NCBI GenBank assembly: GCA_965217625.1
Contig: OZ244557.1
Coordinates: 1,302,001-1,366,000, forward strand
Length of the DNA: 64,000 nucleotides
From: TK10-74A sp965217625
GTDB lineage: Bacteria > Chloroflexota > Dehalococcoidia > Bin125
Reading direction: 5' to 3'
The position numbers were made by a program, and so were the translations under genes. Below, in pieces: positions 24,202-32,737 of the stretch (position 1 is its first letter; each line of letters begins with the position of its first letter). The notes beneath the pieces are model-generated. The model saw nothing but the letters and a program-made list of their open reading frames with translations. It was not told the origin of the DNA and made no database searches.

Positions 24202-25101
24202 TCAGCCAAGGGGCGAACGCTGCATGCCGGCCGGAGCGTCGCCGGGGTCGTCGCGCTGCGCGCGGCCGCGCGCCGCCCCCTCGCGGCGGCGCGCGCGCAG
24301 GCTGGTGGCCGCCAGCACCAGCGCGAAGACGGCCGCCTGCAGCAGCACGACGGTCGCCCCGGAGGACACATCGACGAACCACGAGGCGTAGATGCCCAGG
24401 AAGCCGGTGAGCGCCCCGGTCAGGGCGGCGAGGACGAACAGCCGCGGGAATGAGTCGGTCAGCAGGCGCGCGGTGACGGGGGGGATGACGAGCGCGGCGG
24501 CGATCAGCGTCACGCCCAGCACCTGCAGGCAGGCGATGACCGTCGCGGCCAGCACGAGCGAGAAGACGACGTCGACCCAGGCCAGCGGGACGCCGGATGC
24601 GCCGGCCGCGTCGCGGTCGAAGGTGACGAACACGAGCCGCTTCCACCAGACGAAGAGCAGGGCCGCGACGAGCAGCATGGTGCCGACGATGACCCCGACA
24701 TCGCTGTTGGAGATGCCCAGCACCTCGCCGAAGAGCACGGCCTCAAAGTCGCGCGTGAAGGTGCGCTCGCGACTGATCAGCGCCACGCCGACGGCGAAGG
24801 CGGCCGTCGTGATGATGCCGATGGCGGCGTCGCCGCTGATCTGCCGGCGGCGGCTGGCGGCGTTGATCAGCAGGACGCTGAACGCGCCCCAGGCCGTCGC
24901 GCCGAGGTAGAAGTTGATCCCGGCGACGAAGGAGACGACCGCGCCGCCGAAGATGCTGTGCGCCAGGCCGTGCCCGATGTACGAGAGTTGTCGCAGCACC
25001 ACGAAGACCCCGACGCTCGCGGTGAGCAGGCCGGCGAGCGTCGCGGCCAGCAGGGCCCGCCGCATGAAGGCGAACTCGAACGGCTCCAGCAGCTCAGACA
25101 C
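24202..25101 (-). CDS. Zn/Mn ABC transporter permease (ZnuB/MntB type)
   Basis: A 299-residue ABC-3 family permease for divalent metal uptake, with eight or nine hydrophobic helices. Typical segments are FMRRALLAATLAGLLTASVG, FVVLRQLSYIGHGLAHSIFG and VLGVTLIAAALVIPPVTARL. The start overlaps the ATPase stop by eight bases. The last 40 residues are Arg/Gly-rich and cytoplasmic. The metal cannot be decided from the permease. Confidence 0.93.
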   Translation of the reverse strand: MSELLEPFEFAFMRRALLAATLAGLLTASVGVFVVLRQLSYIGHGLAHSIFGGAVVSFVAGINFYLGATAWGAFSVLLINAASRRRQISGDAAIGIITTAAFAVGVALISRERTFTRDFEAVLFGEVLGISNSDVGVIVGTMLLVAALLFVWWKRLVFVTFDRDAAGASGVPLAWVDVVFSLVLAATVIACLQVLGVTLIAAALVIPPVTARLLTDSFPRLFVLAALTGALTGFLGIYASWFVDVSSGATVVLLQAAVFALVLAATSLRARRREGAARGRAQRDDPGDAPAGMQRSPLG

Positions 25102-26065
25102 GGGGCGCTCGCCGGGCGTCGGCCGCCGGGTAGACGCCCAGCAGTACCGGCTCCTCCGCCGTGGCGCCCTCCCAGGGGAGCTCGTCCATTGCTTCAGCGC
25201 CGTCCGCGGCGAGGGAGTCCGGTGGCTCGTCGTCGTGCTCGACGACGTAGACGGAGCGGCCCCGGTGCAGGACGACCATCTCCGCCCCGTAGGCGTCGCG
25301 GAGGACGTCCGGCGTGAGCACCTGCGGGGGCGTTCCGTCGGCCACGACGCGCCCCTCCCCGATGCACACCAGGCGGGGCAGGTGCGAGGCGACGGCGTTG
25401 AGGTCGTGCGTGGTGAGGACGATGGTCAGCCCCGCGCGATGCAGGTCGCCGAGCAGGTGCATGATGTCGTGCCGGGTCTTGATGTCGACGCCGTTGGTGG
25501 GCTCGTCGAGCAGGACGAGATCGGGGTCGCCGATGAGAGCGCGGGCGATGAAGACGCGTTGCTGCTGGCCACCCGAGAGCGCCCGTATGGGTCGCTTGCG
25601 GAGGTGATCGATGCCCAGGTGTTCCAGCACCTGATGGGCGAGCCGGCGGTCGCGCCGGGACGACCAGGGGCGCCAGCCGGACTCGCGCCAGCGGCCCAGC
25701 AGGACGACCTGTTCCACGGTGATGGGGAAATTCCAGTCGATCGACTCCACCTGGGGCACGTAGCCCACGCGCAGCGCGCCGCGCTGCGCCCCGTGCTCGC
25801 GCACGTCGCCCGCGAGGCGCTGCGTCTGGCCCAGCAGCGTGTGCAAGAGCGTCGTCTTGCCTGAGCCGCTGGGGCCCACGATGCCGACGAACTCCCCGCG
25901 CCGCAGGTCGAGGTCGACCCGGCGCAGGATGGGCACGCCGTCGTAGCCGGCGCTGACGCCGTCGAACGCGATCAGCGGCGGGCCGTCGCGCCGGGACCGC
26001 GGGAAGCTGTGCCGTGCGGGGCGCGCAGGGGGGGCGGCGGTGGCGGGATCGTGGGGCCGGTCCAT
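25094..26065 (-). CDS. Zn/Mn ABC transporter ATP-binding protein (ZnuC/MntA type)
   Basis: A 323-residue ABC ATPase. Walker A is GPSGSGKTTLLH, the Q-loop lies in VGYVPQVESIDWNFP, the signature is ALSGGQQQRVFIARAL, Walker B is DLVLLDEPTNGVD, and the switch His follows in TTHDLNAVASHLPRL. The sequence SIDWNFPITVEQVVLLGR is typical of the metal-uptake branch. N-terminal (1-30) and C-terminal (about 275-323) extensions are low in conservation. Its ATG overlaps the binding-protein stop (ATGA), and its own end overlaps the permease start, giving a tight three-gene operon. Confidence 0.94.
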   Translation of the reverse strand: MDRPHDPATAAPPARPARHSFPRSRRDGPPLIAFDGVSAGYDGVPILRRVDLDLRRGEFVGIVGPSGSGKTTLLHTLLGQTQRLAGDVREHGAQRGALRVGYVPQVESIDWNFPITVEQVVLLGRWRESGWRPWSSRRDRRLAHQVLEHLGIDHLRKRPIRALSGGQQQRVFIARALIGDPDLVLLDEPTNGVDIKTRHDIMHLLGDLHRAGLTIVLTTHDLNAVASHLPRLVCIGEGRVVADGTPPQVLTPDVLRDAYGAEMVVLHRGRSVYVVEHDDEPPDSLAADGAEAMDELPWEGATAEEPVLLGVYPAADARRAPRV

Positions 26066-27120
26066 CAGGCTCGCTCCCGGAACTGGGCGAAGCTGCGCCA
26101 CGTATTGGCGACATCGAATCCTTCGAGCGGGGAGGGGTCGCCGCCGAGGACGGTGGTCATCGTGCGGACGTTCTCCACCAGCATCGCGACGAGCGTGTTG
26201 TCGGGGTCGCCGGGCGCGCCGGGGAGGTCGTCATCGCTGAGCGTGCTGACCTGCACCGCCCCGGCCTCGCTGGCGATGACCTGGAGCACTTCGGAGGGGA
26301 AGACCTCGGAGCCGAAGATGGCCGGGACGGAGGCGTCGCGGATCTGCGCGACGAGCGCGGCGACCTCGCGCGGCGAGGGCTCGGAGAAGTCGGAGGGCTG
26401 GATGGCGCCGATGATCTCGAAGCCGTAGCGCCGGCCGAAGAAGGGGAACGAGTCGTGATAGGTCAGCAGCTTGCGGCTGCGCGGGGGAATCGTGGCGGTG
26501 GTCCGGGCGATGGCCAAGTCGAGCGCCGCGAGCTGGTCGCGGAAGCGGGCGAAATTGTCGTCGTAGTAGTCGGCGGCGGCGGGGTCGATCCGGCTGAGCG
26601 CGTCGCGCACGAGTGCCGCGTAGCGGGCGCTGAGGCTGGGGTCGGTCCAGAGGTGCGGGTTGGGGTGGCCGGCGGCGGCGGGGAAGGAGAAGTCGAAGAC
26701 GTACTCGTCCTCGCTGATCGTGTTCTCGCCGAGCAGCAAGATGCGCGACGTGTCGGCGTTGGCCTGCGCCAGCTCCAGCGTGGGCAACTCCAGGCTGAGA
26801 CCGTTCATCACGATGAGGTCCGCCTGGGCGAGCAAGCGCGCGGCCGAGGGGGGTGGCTGGAAGGTGTGGGCATTCATGCCCTCCGGGACGAGCCCCGTGA
26901 CGCTGGCGCGGTCGCCGGCGACGTTCTCGACGATGTTGCGCAGCGGGGCCACGGTCGTGACGACGCTGACCGGCGCCCCTTCGGCCGGGGTCTGCGCCCG
27001 CGTGGTCGATGCGGCGTCGGGAGGGGGGGCTGCGGGGCCGCCGCAGGCCGCGACGAGGACGGCCAGCAGCAGCGTCGCGAGGACGGTGCAGGCGGCGAGG
27101 GGCGGCGTGACGCGCGGCAT
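26065..27120 (-). CDS. Zn/Mn ABC transporter metal-binding lipoprotein (ZnuA/TroA type)
   Basis: A 351-residue cluster A-I binding protein. The N-terminal MPRVTPPLAACTVLATLLLA leads to the lipobox VLVAACGG, so it should be a lipoprotein. Metal ligands are visible as His in GMNAHTFQPPPSA, His in HPNPHLWTDPSL, His in TYHDSFPFFGRRYG, and an acidic residue in FGSEVFPSEVLQ. The His-rich loop common in ZnuA is absent and replaced by the short acidic SEDEYVFDFSFP, which leaves zinc and manganese both possible. ATG 27120 is selected over upstream frames because of the signal peptide. Two copies of a 20-base motif lie upstream. Confidence 0.93.
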   Translation of the reverse strand: MPRVTPPLAACTVLATLLLAVLVAACGGPAAPPPDAASTTRAQTPAEGAPVSVVTTVAPLRNIVENVAGDRASVTGLVPEGMNAHTFQPPPSAARLLAQADLIVMNGLSLELPTLELAQANADTSRILLLGENTISEDEYVFDFSFPAAAGHPNPHLWTDPSLSARYAALVRDALSRIDPAAADYYDDNFARFRDQLAALDLAIARTTATIPPRSRKLLTYHDSFPFFGRRYGFEIIGAIQPSDFSEPSPREVAALVAQIRDASVPAIFGSEVFPSEVLQVIASEAGAVQVSTLSDDDLPGAPGDPDNTLVAMLVENVRTMTTVLGGDPSPLEGFDVANTWRSFAQFRERA

Positions 27121-27159
27121 CAGATCCCGTTCCCCCGCCAGCCATGCTTGTCGCTGGCC

Positions 27160-27230
27160 GTTCTTGCAACTGATTGCAGGTAGCAATGGGCAGCGTAGGA
27201 GCCGGCCATCGTTCTTGCAACGGATTGCAG
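27160..27230. promoter_or_regulatory. Twin 20-bp operator candidates upstream of the metal transporter; rest of the 27121-27489 divergent intergenic region
   Basis: GTTCTTGCAACTGATTGCAG (27160-27179) recurs at 27211-27230 with a single change (T to G), centre to centre 51 bases. Each holds TTGCAA-N4-TTGCAG, a near-symmetric pair suited to a dimeric regulator such as a Fur/Zur- or DtxR-type protein. The copies lie 40-110 bases before the metal-binding lipoprotein, so metal-dependent repression is the natural guess. The remainder, 27231-27489, holds the divergent acyl-CoA dehydrogenase promoter region and nothing else I can recognise. Confidence 0.6.
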
Positions 27231-27489
27231 AAGCGCCGGCCCGGGCGCCTAGGTGCGATGCGTGCGTTGGGATACTCGCGCCTCGGCGGCGCGCGGACGG
27301 GCGTTGCGCAAAGGGGTTTGCGCCACGCGGCACGGAAGCGGTGCACGGGAAGGACATCGCGACTAGCATGCGCCTCGCGCCGGCGGCGTCGTCGCCGGTT
27401 CACCCAGCCTGGAACACGCATGGCCGCCGACCGCGGCCCGTGCACGACCCGATGCGGCGCGTCGCCGCATCCGGAGGAAGGAAAGTCGC

Positions 27490-28728
27490 ATGATCGAGTA
27501 CTCGGAAAATGCCCGTGGGTGGCAGTCGCGCGTCAAAGCGTTCATGGATGAGCACATCTACCCGAGCGAGCCCGTCTACCACGAGCAGCTCAACACCGGC
27601 GACCGCTGGCAGCCGGTGCCGATCGTGGAGGAGCTCAAGGAGCAGGCGAAGGCGGCCGGCCTGTGGAACATGTTCCTCCCCGCCAGTCAGAACGGGGCCG
27701 GGCTGAACAACTTCGAGTACGCCCCGCTGTCCGAGGAGTTGGGCAAGGTGGGCTTCGCGTCGGAGACGATGAACTGCTCGGCCCCGGACACCGGCAACAT
27801 GGAGGTGCTGGAGCGCTACGGCAGCGAGCGGCTGAAGGAGCGCTACCTGAAGCCGCTGCTGGCGGGCGAGATTCGCTCGGTGTTCCTGATGACCGAGCCG
27901 GCCGTGGCCTCGTCGGACGCGACGAATATCGAGTGCCGCATCGAGCGCGACGGCGACGAGTACGTGCTGAACGGCCGCAAGTGGTGGTCGTCGGGCGCGC
28001 CGGACCCGCGCTGCAAGGTGGGCATCCTGATGGGCAAGACGGACCCCACGGCGGACCGTCACAAGCAGCAGTCGATGGTCGTGGTGCCGATGGACGCCGA
28101 GGGGCTCAACATGGAGCGCCACCTGACGGTCTTCGGCTACGACGACGCGCCGCACGGCCACGGCGAGGTCTCGCTGACCAACGTGCGCGTGCCGGCCGAG
28201 AACCTGCTGCTGGGCGAGGGGCGGGGCTTCGAGATCGCGCAGGGACGGCTGGGGCCGGGCCGCATCCACCACTGCATGCGCACGGTGGGCGTGGCCGAAC
28301 GCGCGCTGGCGCTGATGGTGGACCGCGTGAACAGCCGCGTGGCCTTCGGTCGCAGGCTGGCGGATATGGGCTCGATCCGCGAGGACATCGCCAAGTCGCG
28401 CATCGAAATCGACCAGTCGCGCCTGCTGACGCTGTGGGCGGCGCACCGCATGGACACGGTGGGCAACAAGGAGGCGCGGACGGAGATCGCCGCGATCAAG
28501 GTGGCGGTGCCGAACATGGCGCTGCGCGTGATCGACCGGGCGATCCAGGCGCACGGCGGCATGGGCGTGAGCCAGGACACGTTCCTGGCGAAGGCGTTCG
28601 CGGGGATGCGCACGCTGCGCCTCGCCGACGGCCCCGACCAGGTCCACATGGAGGGCATCGCGAAGTGGGAGCTGCGCAAGGGCGACAAGCGGGCGGCCGG
28701 GGAAGCGCTGCCCGATCGCGGCCTGTAG
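27490..28728 (+). CDS. Acyl-CoA dehydrogenase (ACAD10/11-like)
   Basis: A 412-residue FAD-dependent acyl-CoA dehydrogenase that introduces the alpha-beta double bond into an acyl-CoA. The N-terminal helical domain includes GLWNMFLPASQNGAGLNNFE. The middle domain has FLMTEPAVASSDATNI and VLNGRKWWSSGAPDPRCK. The C-terminal domain has RVAFGRRLADMGSIREDIAK and RAIQAHGGMGVSQDTFLAKA. GRIHHCMRTVGVAERALALM is typical of the ACAD10/11 branch, which includes enzymes for 4-hydroxy or branched acids. AGGAAGG lies upstream of ATG 27490. A close relative lies at 52404. Confidence 0.95.
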   Translation: MIEYSENARGWQSRVKAFMDEHIYPSEPVYHEQLNTGDRWQPVPIVEELKEQAKAAGLWNMFLPASQNGAGLNNFEYAPLSEELGKVGFASETMNCSAPDTGNMEVLERYGSERLKERYLKPLLAGEIRSVFLMTEPAVASSDATNIECRIERDGDEYVLNGRKWWSSGAPDPRCKVGILMGKTDPTADRHKQQSMVVVPMDAEGLNMERHLTVFGYDDAPHGHGEVSLTNVRVPAENLLLGEGRGFEIAQGRLGPGRIHHCMRTVGVAERALALMVDRVNSRVAFGRRLADMGSIREDIAKSRIEIDQSRLLTLWAAHRMDTVGNKEARTEIAAIKVAVPNMALRVIDRAIQAHGGMGVSQDTFLAKAFAGMRTLRLADGPDQVHMEGIAKWELRKGDKRAAGEALPDRGL

Positions 28729-28776
28729 CCTGCGGCCGCATCGGCCAGCGCACGCCGCGCCCGTGACGGAGGCGCG

Positions 28777-29550
28777 CTAGTCCTCCAGCAGGAGGGTCGC
28801 CAGGCGGTCGAGTTCGTCGTCGCTGAGGCCCTGGGCGCGCAGGTAGCCGCGGGCGTCGCCGTAGGTTTCGTGCAGGCGGACGAGGAACTCGGCCATGGCG
28901 TCGGGCGGCGCGCCGTACATGCGCTGCACGTCCTCGCCCTCTCCGACCTGGACGTCGCGCATGGAGAGCAGCTTGGCCGTCGAGAGGTTACTGAGCGCGT
29001 AGTCGGCGATGATCGTCTCGTCGGCGACGCCGAGCACGTTCATGACCAGGGCGCAGACGACGCCGGTGCGGTCCTTGCCGGCGCTGCAATGCACGAGGGC
29101 CGGGTAGGTGTCTTCCGAGGTCAGGGCGCGCAGGGCGTCGCGCAGCTGGGACGCGCCGCGCTCGAGGTAGGCGGCGTAGCGGGGGCCAGACGGGCCGCGG
29201 CCGTAGACCTCGTCCAGCATCTGGCTGACGGGACCGGGCAGACCGGCCCCGGGGTCGCCAGGCATGGGGATGACGGAGAAGTTCTTGCGCCAGGGCACGA
29301 GCGAGACGAGCGGGCCGAGATCCTCGCTCTCGCTCTCGATCTCGTCGGGGCGGCGCAGGTCCAGGATGCCGCGCACGCCGAGCACCTCGTGGGCGTGCCG
29401 GGCCTCGTCGTCGGACATGGTGTGCAGCGCGCCCGAGCGGAAGAGCCGGCGCCAGCGGATGCGACGGCCGTCGCGCGTCTCGTAGCCGCCGATGTCGCGG
29501 AAGTTGAAGACGGAGTCGTAGGGGATGTGGCGGTCGATGTCGGTCGTCAC
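28777..29550 (-). CDS. Tyrosine/serine protein phosphatase (PTP superfamily)
   Basis: A 257-residue phosphatase of the bacterial tyrosine-protein phosphatase family (Y_phosphatase3). NFRDIGGYETRDGRRIRWRR and LFRSGALHTMSDDE form the characteristic N-terminus. The catalytic P-loop is LVHCSAGKDRTGVVCALVM, with Cys and Arg in HCxxGxxRT. The C-terminus holds ADYALSNLS and a helical tail. It could act on phosphotyrosine, phosphoserine or phosphoinositides. The start is GTG at 29550. It is convergent with the acyl-CoA dehydrogenase and divergent from the cyclase gene. Confidence 0.92.
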   Translation of the reverse strand: MTTDIDRHIPYDSVFNFRDIGGYETRDGRRIRWRRLFRSGALHTMSDDEARHAHEVLGVRGILDLRRPDEIESESEDLGPLVSLVPWRKNFSVIPMPGDPGAGLPGPVSQMLDEVYGRGPSGPRYAAYLERGASQLRDALRALTSEDTYPALVHCSAGKDRTGVVCALVMNVLGVADETIIADYALSNLSTAKLLSMRDVQVGEGEDVQRMYGAPPDAMAEFLVRLHETYGDARGYLRAQGLSDDELDRLATLLLED

Positions 29551-29719
29551 GGGGTGTCCTTCAGGGCTGGGGGGCGCGGTCGGCGGGGGACCGGCGGGGG
29601 CAGCGTACAGGGCGGTGGCGGCCGGGTCGTGATGGCGCGGTTAACGGGCGCCCCGTGCGACGCCGGTTGCGCCTATCCTGCCGAGCGCGACCACGACCCA
29701 CGCAAGGAAGGAGTCCACG

Positions 29720-30646
29720 ATGCCCGACGACGCCGCCCGGCGACTGCCCACGCAGGATGAGGTGAACGAGCAGCTTTGGGGCCGCAGCAACTGGGGCCGC
29801 TGGGGCGACGACGATGAGCGCGGCACGCTCAATCTGATCACACCGGCCAAGCGGGCGCAGGCGGTCTCGCTGGTGCGGACCGGGGAGACGGTGTCGCTGA
29901 GCCGGCCGCTGCCGACCGAGCTGTCGCCGACGAACCCGAAGCCGGCGCAGCACTACACGATGTGGGGCGACCGCAACATGGGCTGGGGGGGCGCGTCGGA
30001 CTTCTACGGCATCGAGTATCACGGCCACACGACGACGCACATCGACGCGCTCTGCCACATTTGGGGGCCGCATGGGCTCTACAACGGCCGCGACCCGGCC
30101 GCGACGCTGTCGCCCCGGGGGGCGCGCAAGAACGACGTCGCGGCGTTCCAGGGCGGGATCGTGACGCGGGGCGTGCTGCTGGACGTCACGCGGCACCGGG
30201 GGGTCGACTTCGTCGCGGAGGACGCGCCGGTGCACGGCTGGGAGCTGGCCGAGATCGCGCGGGCGCAGGGCGTCGCGCTGGAGCCGGGCGACGCGCTGCT
30301 GATCTACAGCGGGCGCGAGGCGTTCTATGCGGCGCGTCCGGGCAAGATCCCGGGCCAGCCGCCGATTCCCGGCCTGCACGCGACCTGCCTGCCGTTCCTG
30401 CGCGACAACGACGTCGCGCTGCTGGGCTGGGACCTGATGGACCTCAAGCCCACCGGCTACGAGTTGGACTGGGGCGTACACGGCGTGATCCCGGCCTACG
30501 GCCTGCCGCTGCTCGACAACGCACTGTTGGAGCCGCTGGCGGCCCGCTGCGCCGAGCAGGGGCGCTACGAGTTCCTGCTCATGGTGCTGCCCCTCGTCGT
30601 GACGGGCGGCACCGGGAGCCCGGTCAACCCCGTCGCGATGTTCTGA
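29720..30646 (+). CDS. Cyclase family protein (kynurenine formamidase-like metal hydrolase)
   Basis: A 308-residue member of the putative cyclase family. The metal-binding motif, normally HxGTHxDxxxH, is seen as YHGHTTTHIDALCHIWG. Other family pieces are RGTLNLITPAKRAQAVSLV, TVSLSRPLPTELSPTNPKP and PGDALLIYSGREAFY. Members hydrolyse amides or cyclic compounds such as N-formylkynurenine. This longer form, with a W-rich start (WGRSNWGRWGDDDERGTLN), is the subgroup common in degradative gene clusters. AAGGAAGGAG precedes ATG 29720. An alpha/beta hydrolase follows 80 bases downstream. Confidence 0.9.
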   Translation: MPDDAARRLPTQDEVNEQLWGRSNWGRWGDDDERGTLNLITPAKRAQAVSLVRTGETVSLSRPLPTELSPTNPKPAQHYTMWGDRNMGWGGASDFYGIEYHGHTTTHIDALCHIWGPHGLYNGRDPAATLSPRGARKNDVAAFQGGIVTRGVLLDVTRHRGVDFVAEDAPVHGWELAEIARAQGVALEPGDALLIYSGREAFYAARPGKIPGQPPIPGLHATCLPFLRDNDVALLGWDLMDLKPTGYELDWGVHGVIPAYGLPLLDNALLEPLAARCAEQGRYEFLLMVLPLVVTGGTGSPVNPVAMF

Positions 30647-30726
30647 GGAGCCGCCCGAGCCGGGCGCGGAACCCGCGCAGCGCCTACGATCCGGCGCAAC
30701 CGCGCCACGAGTGGGAGAGGACCATC

Positions 30727-31692
30727 ATGAGTCAGGTGTCAGGCATCGATCCGGCCTTGTTCGCGCCGTCGGCGATCACGCCGGAGACGGCCGCCTTCAA
30801 CGTACGGCTGGCCGAGGTGCTGGTGGACGAACCGCCGCTGCACGAGCGGGAGCCGGAGGACATCCGCCGCGAGCGGGTGGAGGATACCGGGTCGCTGCCG
30901 CCGCTCGTCCTCGACGAGAACGCCGAGACCCGCACGATCCCGGGTCCGGCCGGCCCGATCCCGATCCGGCTCTTCCAGCCCCCGGGCGAGCCCCGCGGCG
31001 TGTACCTGTACATCCACGGCGGCGGCTGGGTGCTGGGGGCGGCCGACCAGCAGGATCCGCTGCTGGCGAAGTCGGCGCAGCGCACCGGCTGCGTGGTCGT
31101 GAGCGTCGAGTACCGGCTCGCGCCCGAGCACCCCTACCCAGCGGGCCCGGACGACTGCGAAGCGGCGGCGGCCTGGCTGGCGGATCGGGCGGCGGCGGAG
31201 TTCGGCACGGACCGGCTGGTGATCGGCGGGGCGTCGGCGGGCGGGCACCTGTCCGCGCTGACGTTGCTGCGCATGCGCGACCGGCACGGGTTCACCGGCT
31301 TCCGGGCCGCGAACCTGCTGTACGGCGCGTTCGACCTCTCGGAGACGCCCAGCCAGTCGCAGGCGCCGCAGCAGTACATCGTCCCGCTGCCGGCGATGCG
31401 CTGGTTTTACGACCACTACGCGCCGACGCAGGATCGGCGAGACCCGGACGTGTCGCCGTCGTACGCGCGGCTGCACGACATGCCGCCGGCGCTGTTCTCG
31501 GTGGGGACGCTGGACCCGCTGCTCGACGACACGCTGTGGATGTACACGCGCTGGCTGGCGGCCGGGAACTCGGCCGAGCTGGCGCTGTACCCGGGCGGCG
31601 TGCACGGCTTCAACGGCATGCCGGGGCTGCCGATCGCCGAGGAGGCCGACCGGCGGGTCGATGCGTTCCTGGCGGCGGCGGTCGAGGACTGA
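30727..31692 (+). CDS. Alpha/beta hydrolase, hormone-sensitive lipase family
   Basis: A 321-residue carboxylesterase of the HSL family. The oxyanion-hole motif is YIHGGGWVLGAADQQD, VEYRLAPEHPYPAGPDD follows, and the nucleophile elbow is GGASAGGHLSAL (GxSxG). The acid is probably the Asp in GTLDPLLDD and the base the His in PGGVHGFNGMP. No signal peptide, so it is intracellular. GGGAGAGG lies upstream of ATG 30727; the frame is open further left but lies out of register with the previous gene. It is followed by a convergent SDR gene nine bases away. Confidence 0.94.
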   Translation: MSQVSGIDPALFAPSAITPETAAFNVRLAEVLVDEPPLHEREPEDIRRERVEDTGSLPPLVLDENAETRTIPGPAGPIPIRLFQPPGEPRGVYLYIHGGGWVLGAADQQDPLLAKSAQRTGCVVVSVEYRLAPEHPYPAGPDDCEAAAAWLADRAAAEFGTDRLVIGGASAGGHLSALTLLRMRDRHGFTGFRAANLLYGAFDLSETPSQSQAPQQYIVPLPAMRWFYDHYAPTQDRRDPDVSPSYARLHDMPPALFSVGTLDPLLDDTLWMYTRWLAAGNSAELALYPGGVHGFNGMPGLPIAEEADRRVDAFLAAAVED

Positions 31693-31701
31693 CCGTGGCG
31701 G

Positions 31702-32625
31702 CTATGCGTCCTGCGGGTGGGCGTAGGGGCGCGGGTACCAGCTTCTGCGGCCTTCGACCAGGGGACGGAAGACGCGCTCCATCTCGTCGCAGGCCTCGTC
31801 GATGCCCCACATCTTGTCGCTGTAGAGCGTGGTCTCCGTGACCGGGTTGGCGACCAATTCGATCTCGTAGCCGCGCGCGCCGATCACGCGCCCGCTCAGC
31901 CAGTCCGACTCCTCGCTGGCCAGGTAGACCACGGGCGGCGCGATGTTCAGCGGCGATCGCTTGTCGTCCTCGGACGGGCCGATGCCGGCGCGCCGCCGGC
32001 CGGCGGGGATGTCGTCGATCATGCGGGTCTGCGCGCCGGGCGAGATCGCGTTGCAGGTCACGCCGTAGCGGCTCAGCGCATTCGCCGAGGACAGGGTGAA
32101 CCCCACGATGCCGAGCTTGGCGGCGGAGTAGTTGGGCTGGCCGGGGTTGCCGTAGAGGCCGGAGACCGACGTGAAGTTGATCATCCGGTAGTGGCCCTTG
32201 CGCTCCGCGCGCCAGTGGATGGAGGCGAATTTGCTGGTGTTGAAGGTGCCCTTCAGGTGCACCCGGATGACGTCGTCCCACTCCTTCTCGGTCATGTTGA
32301 AGAGCATGCGGTCACGCAGGATGCCCGCGACGTTGATCAGCACATCGACGCCGCCGTAGGTGTCGAGCGCCTGCTGGATGAGCGCCTCGGCCTGCTCGTA
32401 GCTGGAGATGTCGCCGAAGTTGGCGACCGCCTGACCGCCGGCGGCGCTGATCTCGCTGGCGACTTCCTGGGCCGGGCCCTGATCATTGCCGCTGCCGTCG
32501 ACGGCGCCACCGAGGTCGTTGACGACGACCTTCGCGCCCTGGGCGGCCAGCGTCCGGGCCAGGCCGGCGCCGATGCCCCGCCCCGCCCCGGTGATGACGC
32601 AGATCCGATCGTCGAGCCGTCCCAT
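31702..32625 (-). CDS. Short-chain dehydrogenase/reductase
   Basis: A 307-residue SDR with the cofactor motif VITGAGRGIGAGLARTLAAQ, NVAG at VLINVAGILRD, the catalytic Ser in NFTSVSGLYG and YSAAK. The insertion VVNDLGGAVDGSGNDQGPAQ is the pattern of the SDR domains of multifunctional beta-oxidation enzymes, suggesting 3-hydroxyacyl-CoA dehydrogenase activity. ATG 32625 has AGGAGGA upstream. The C-terminal extension from about residue 225 is longer than in simple SDRs. A 13-base inverted repeat brackets its upstream region. Confidence 0.92.
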   Translation of the reverse strand: MGRLDDRICVITGAGRGIGAGLARTLAAQGAKVVVNDLGGAVDGSGNDQGPAQEVASEISAAGGQAVANFGDISSYEQAEALIQQALDTYGGVDVLINVAGILRDRMLFNMTEKEWDDVIRVHLKGTFNTSKFASIHWRAERKGHYRMINFTSVSGLYGNPGQPNYSAAKLGIVGFTLSSANALSRYGVTCNAISPGAQTRMIDDIPAGRRRAGIGPSEDDKRSPLNIAPPVVYLASEESDWLSGRVIGARGYEIELVANPVTETTLYSDKMWGIDEACDEMERVFRPLVEGRRSWYPRPYAHPQDA

Positions 32626-32667
32626 GCTGTCCTCCTGGTCGCCGCCCTGGCCGAGTTTCGCGTGCGA

Positions 32668-32737
32668 CTCCGTAAGGCTTGATAACAGACGCACGATCCC
32701 CGAACAATCAGGCGGCGCCCGACGAAGCCTTACGGAG
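32668..32737. repeat. 13-bp perfect inverted repeat around the SDR upstream region
   Basis: CTCCGTAAGGCTT (32668-32680) and AAGCCTTACGGAG (32725-32737) are perfectly complementary across a 44-base spacer. The right arm covers the stop codon of the neighbouring kinase-like gene (TAA, 32730-32732). It could be a terminator for that gene, an operator for the SDR gene at 32625, or a small element. No T tract is adjacent to either arm. Confidence 0.55.
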
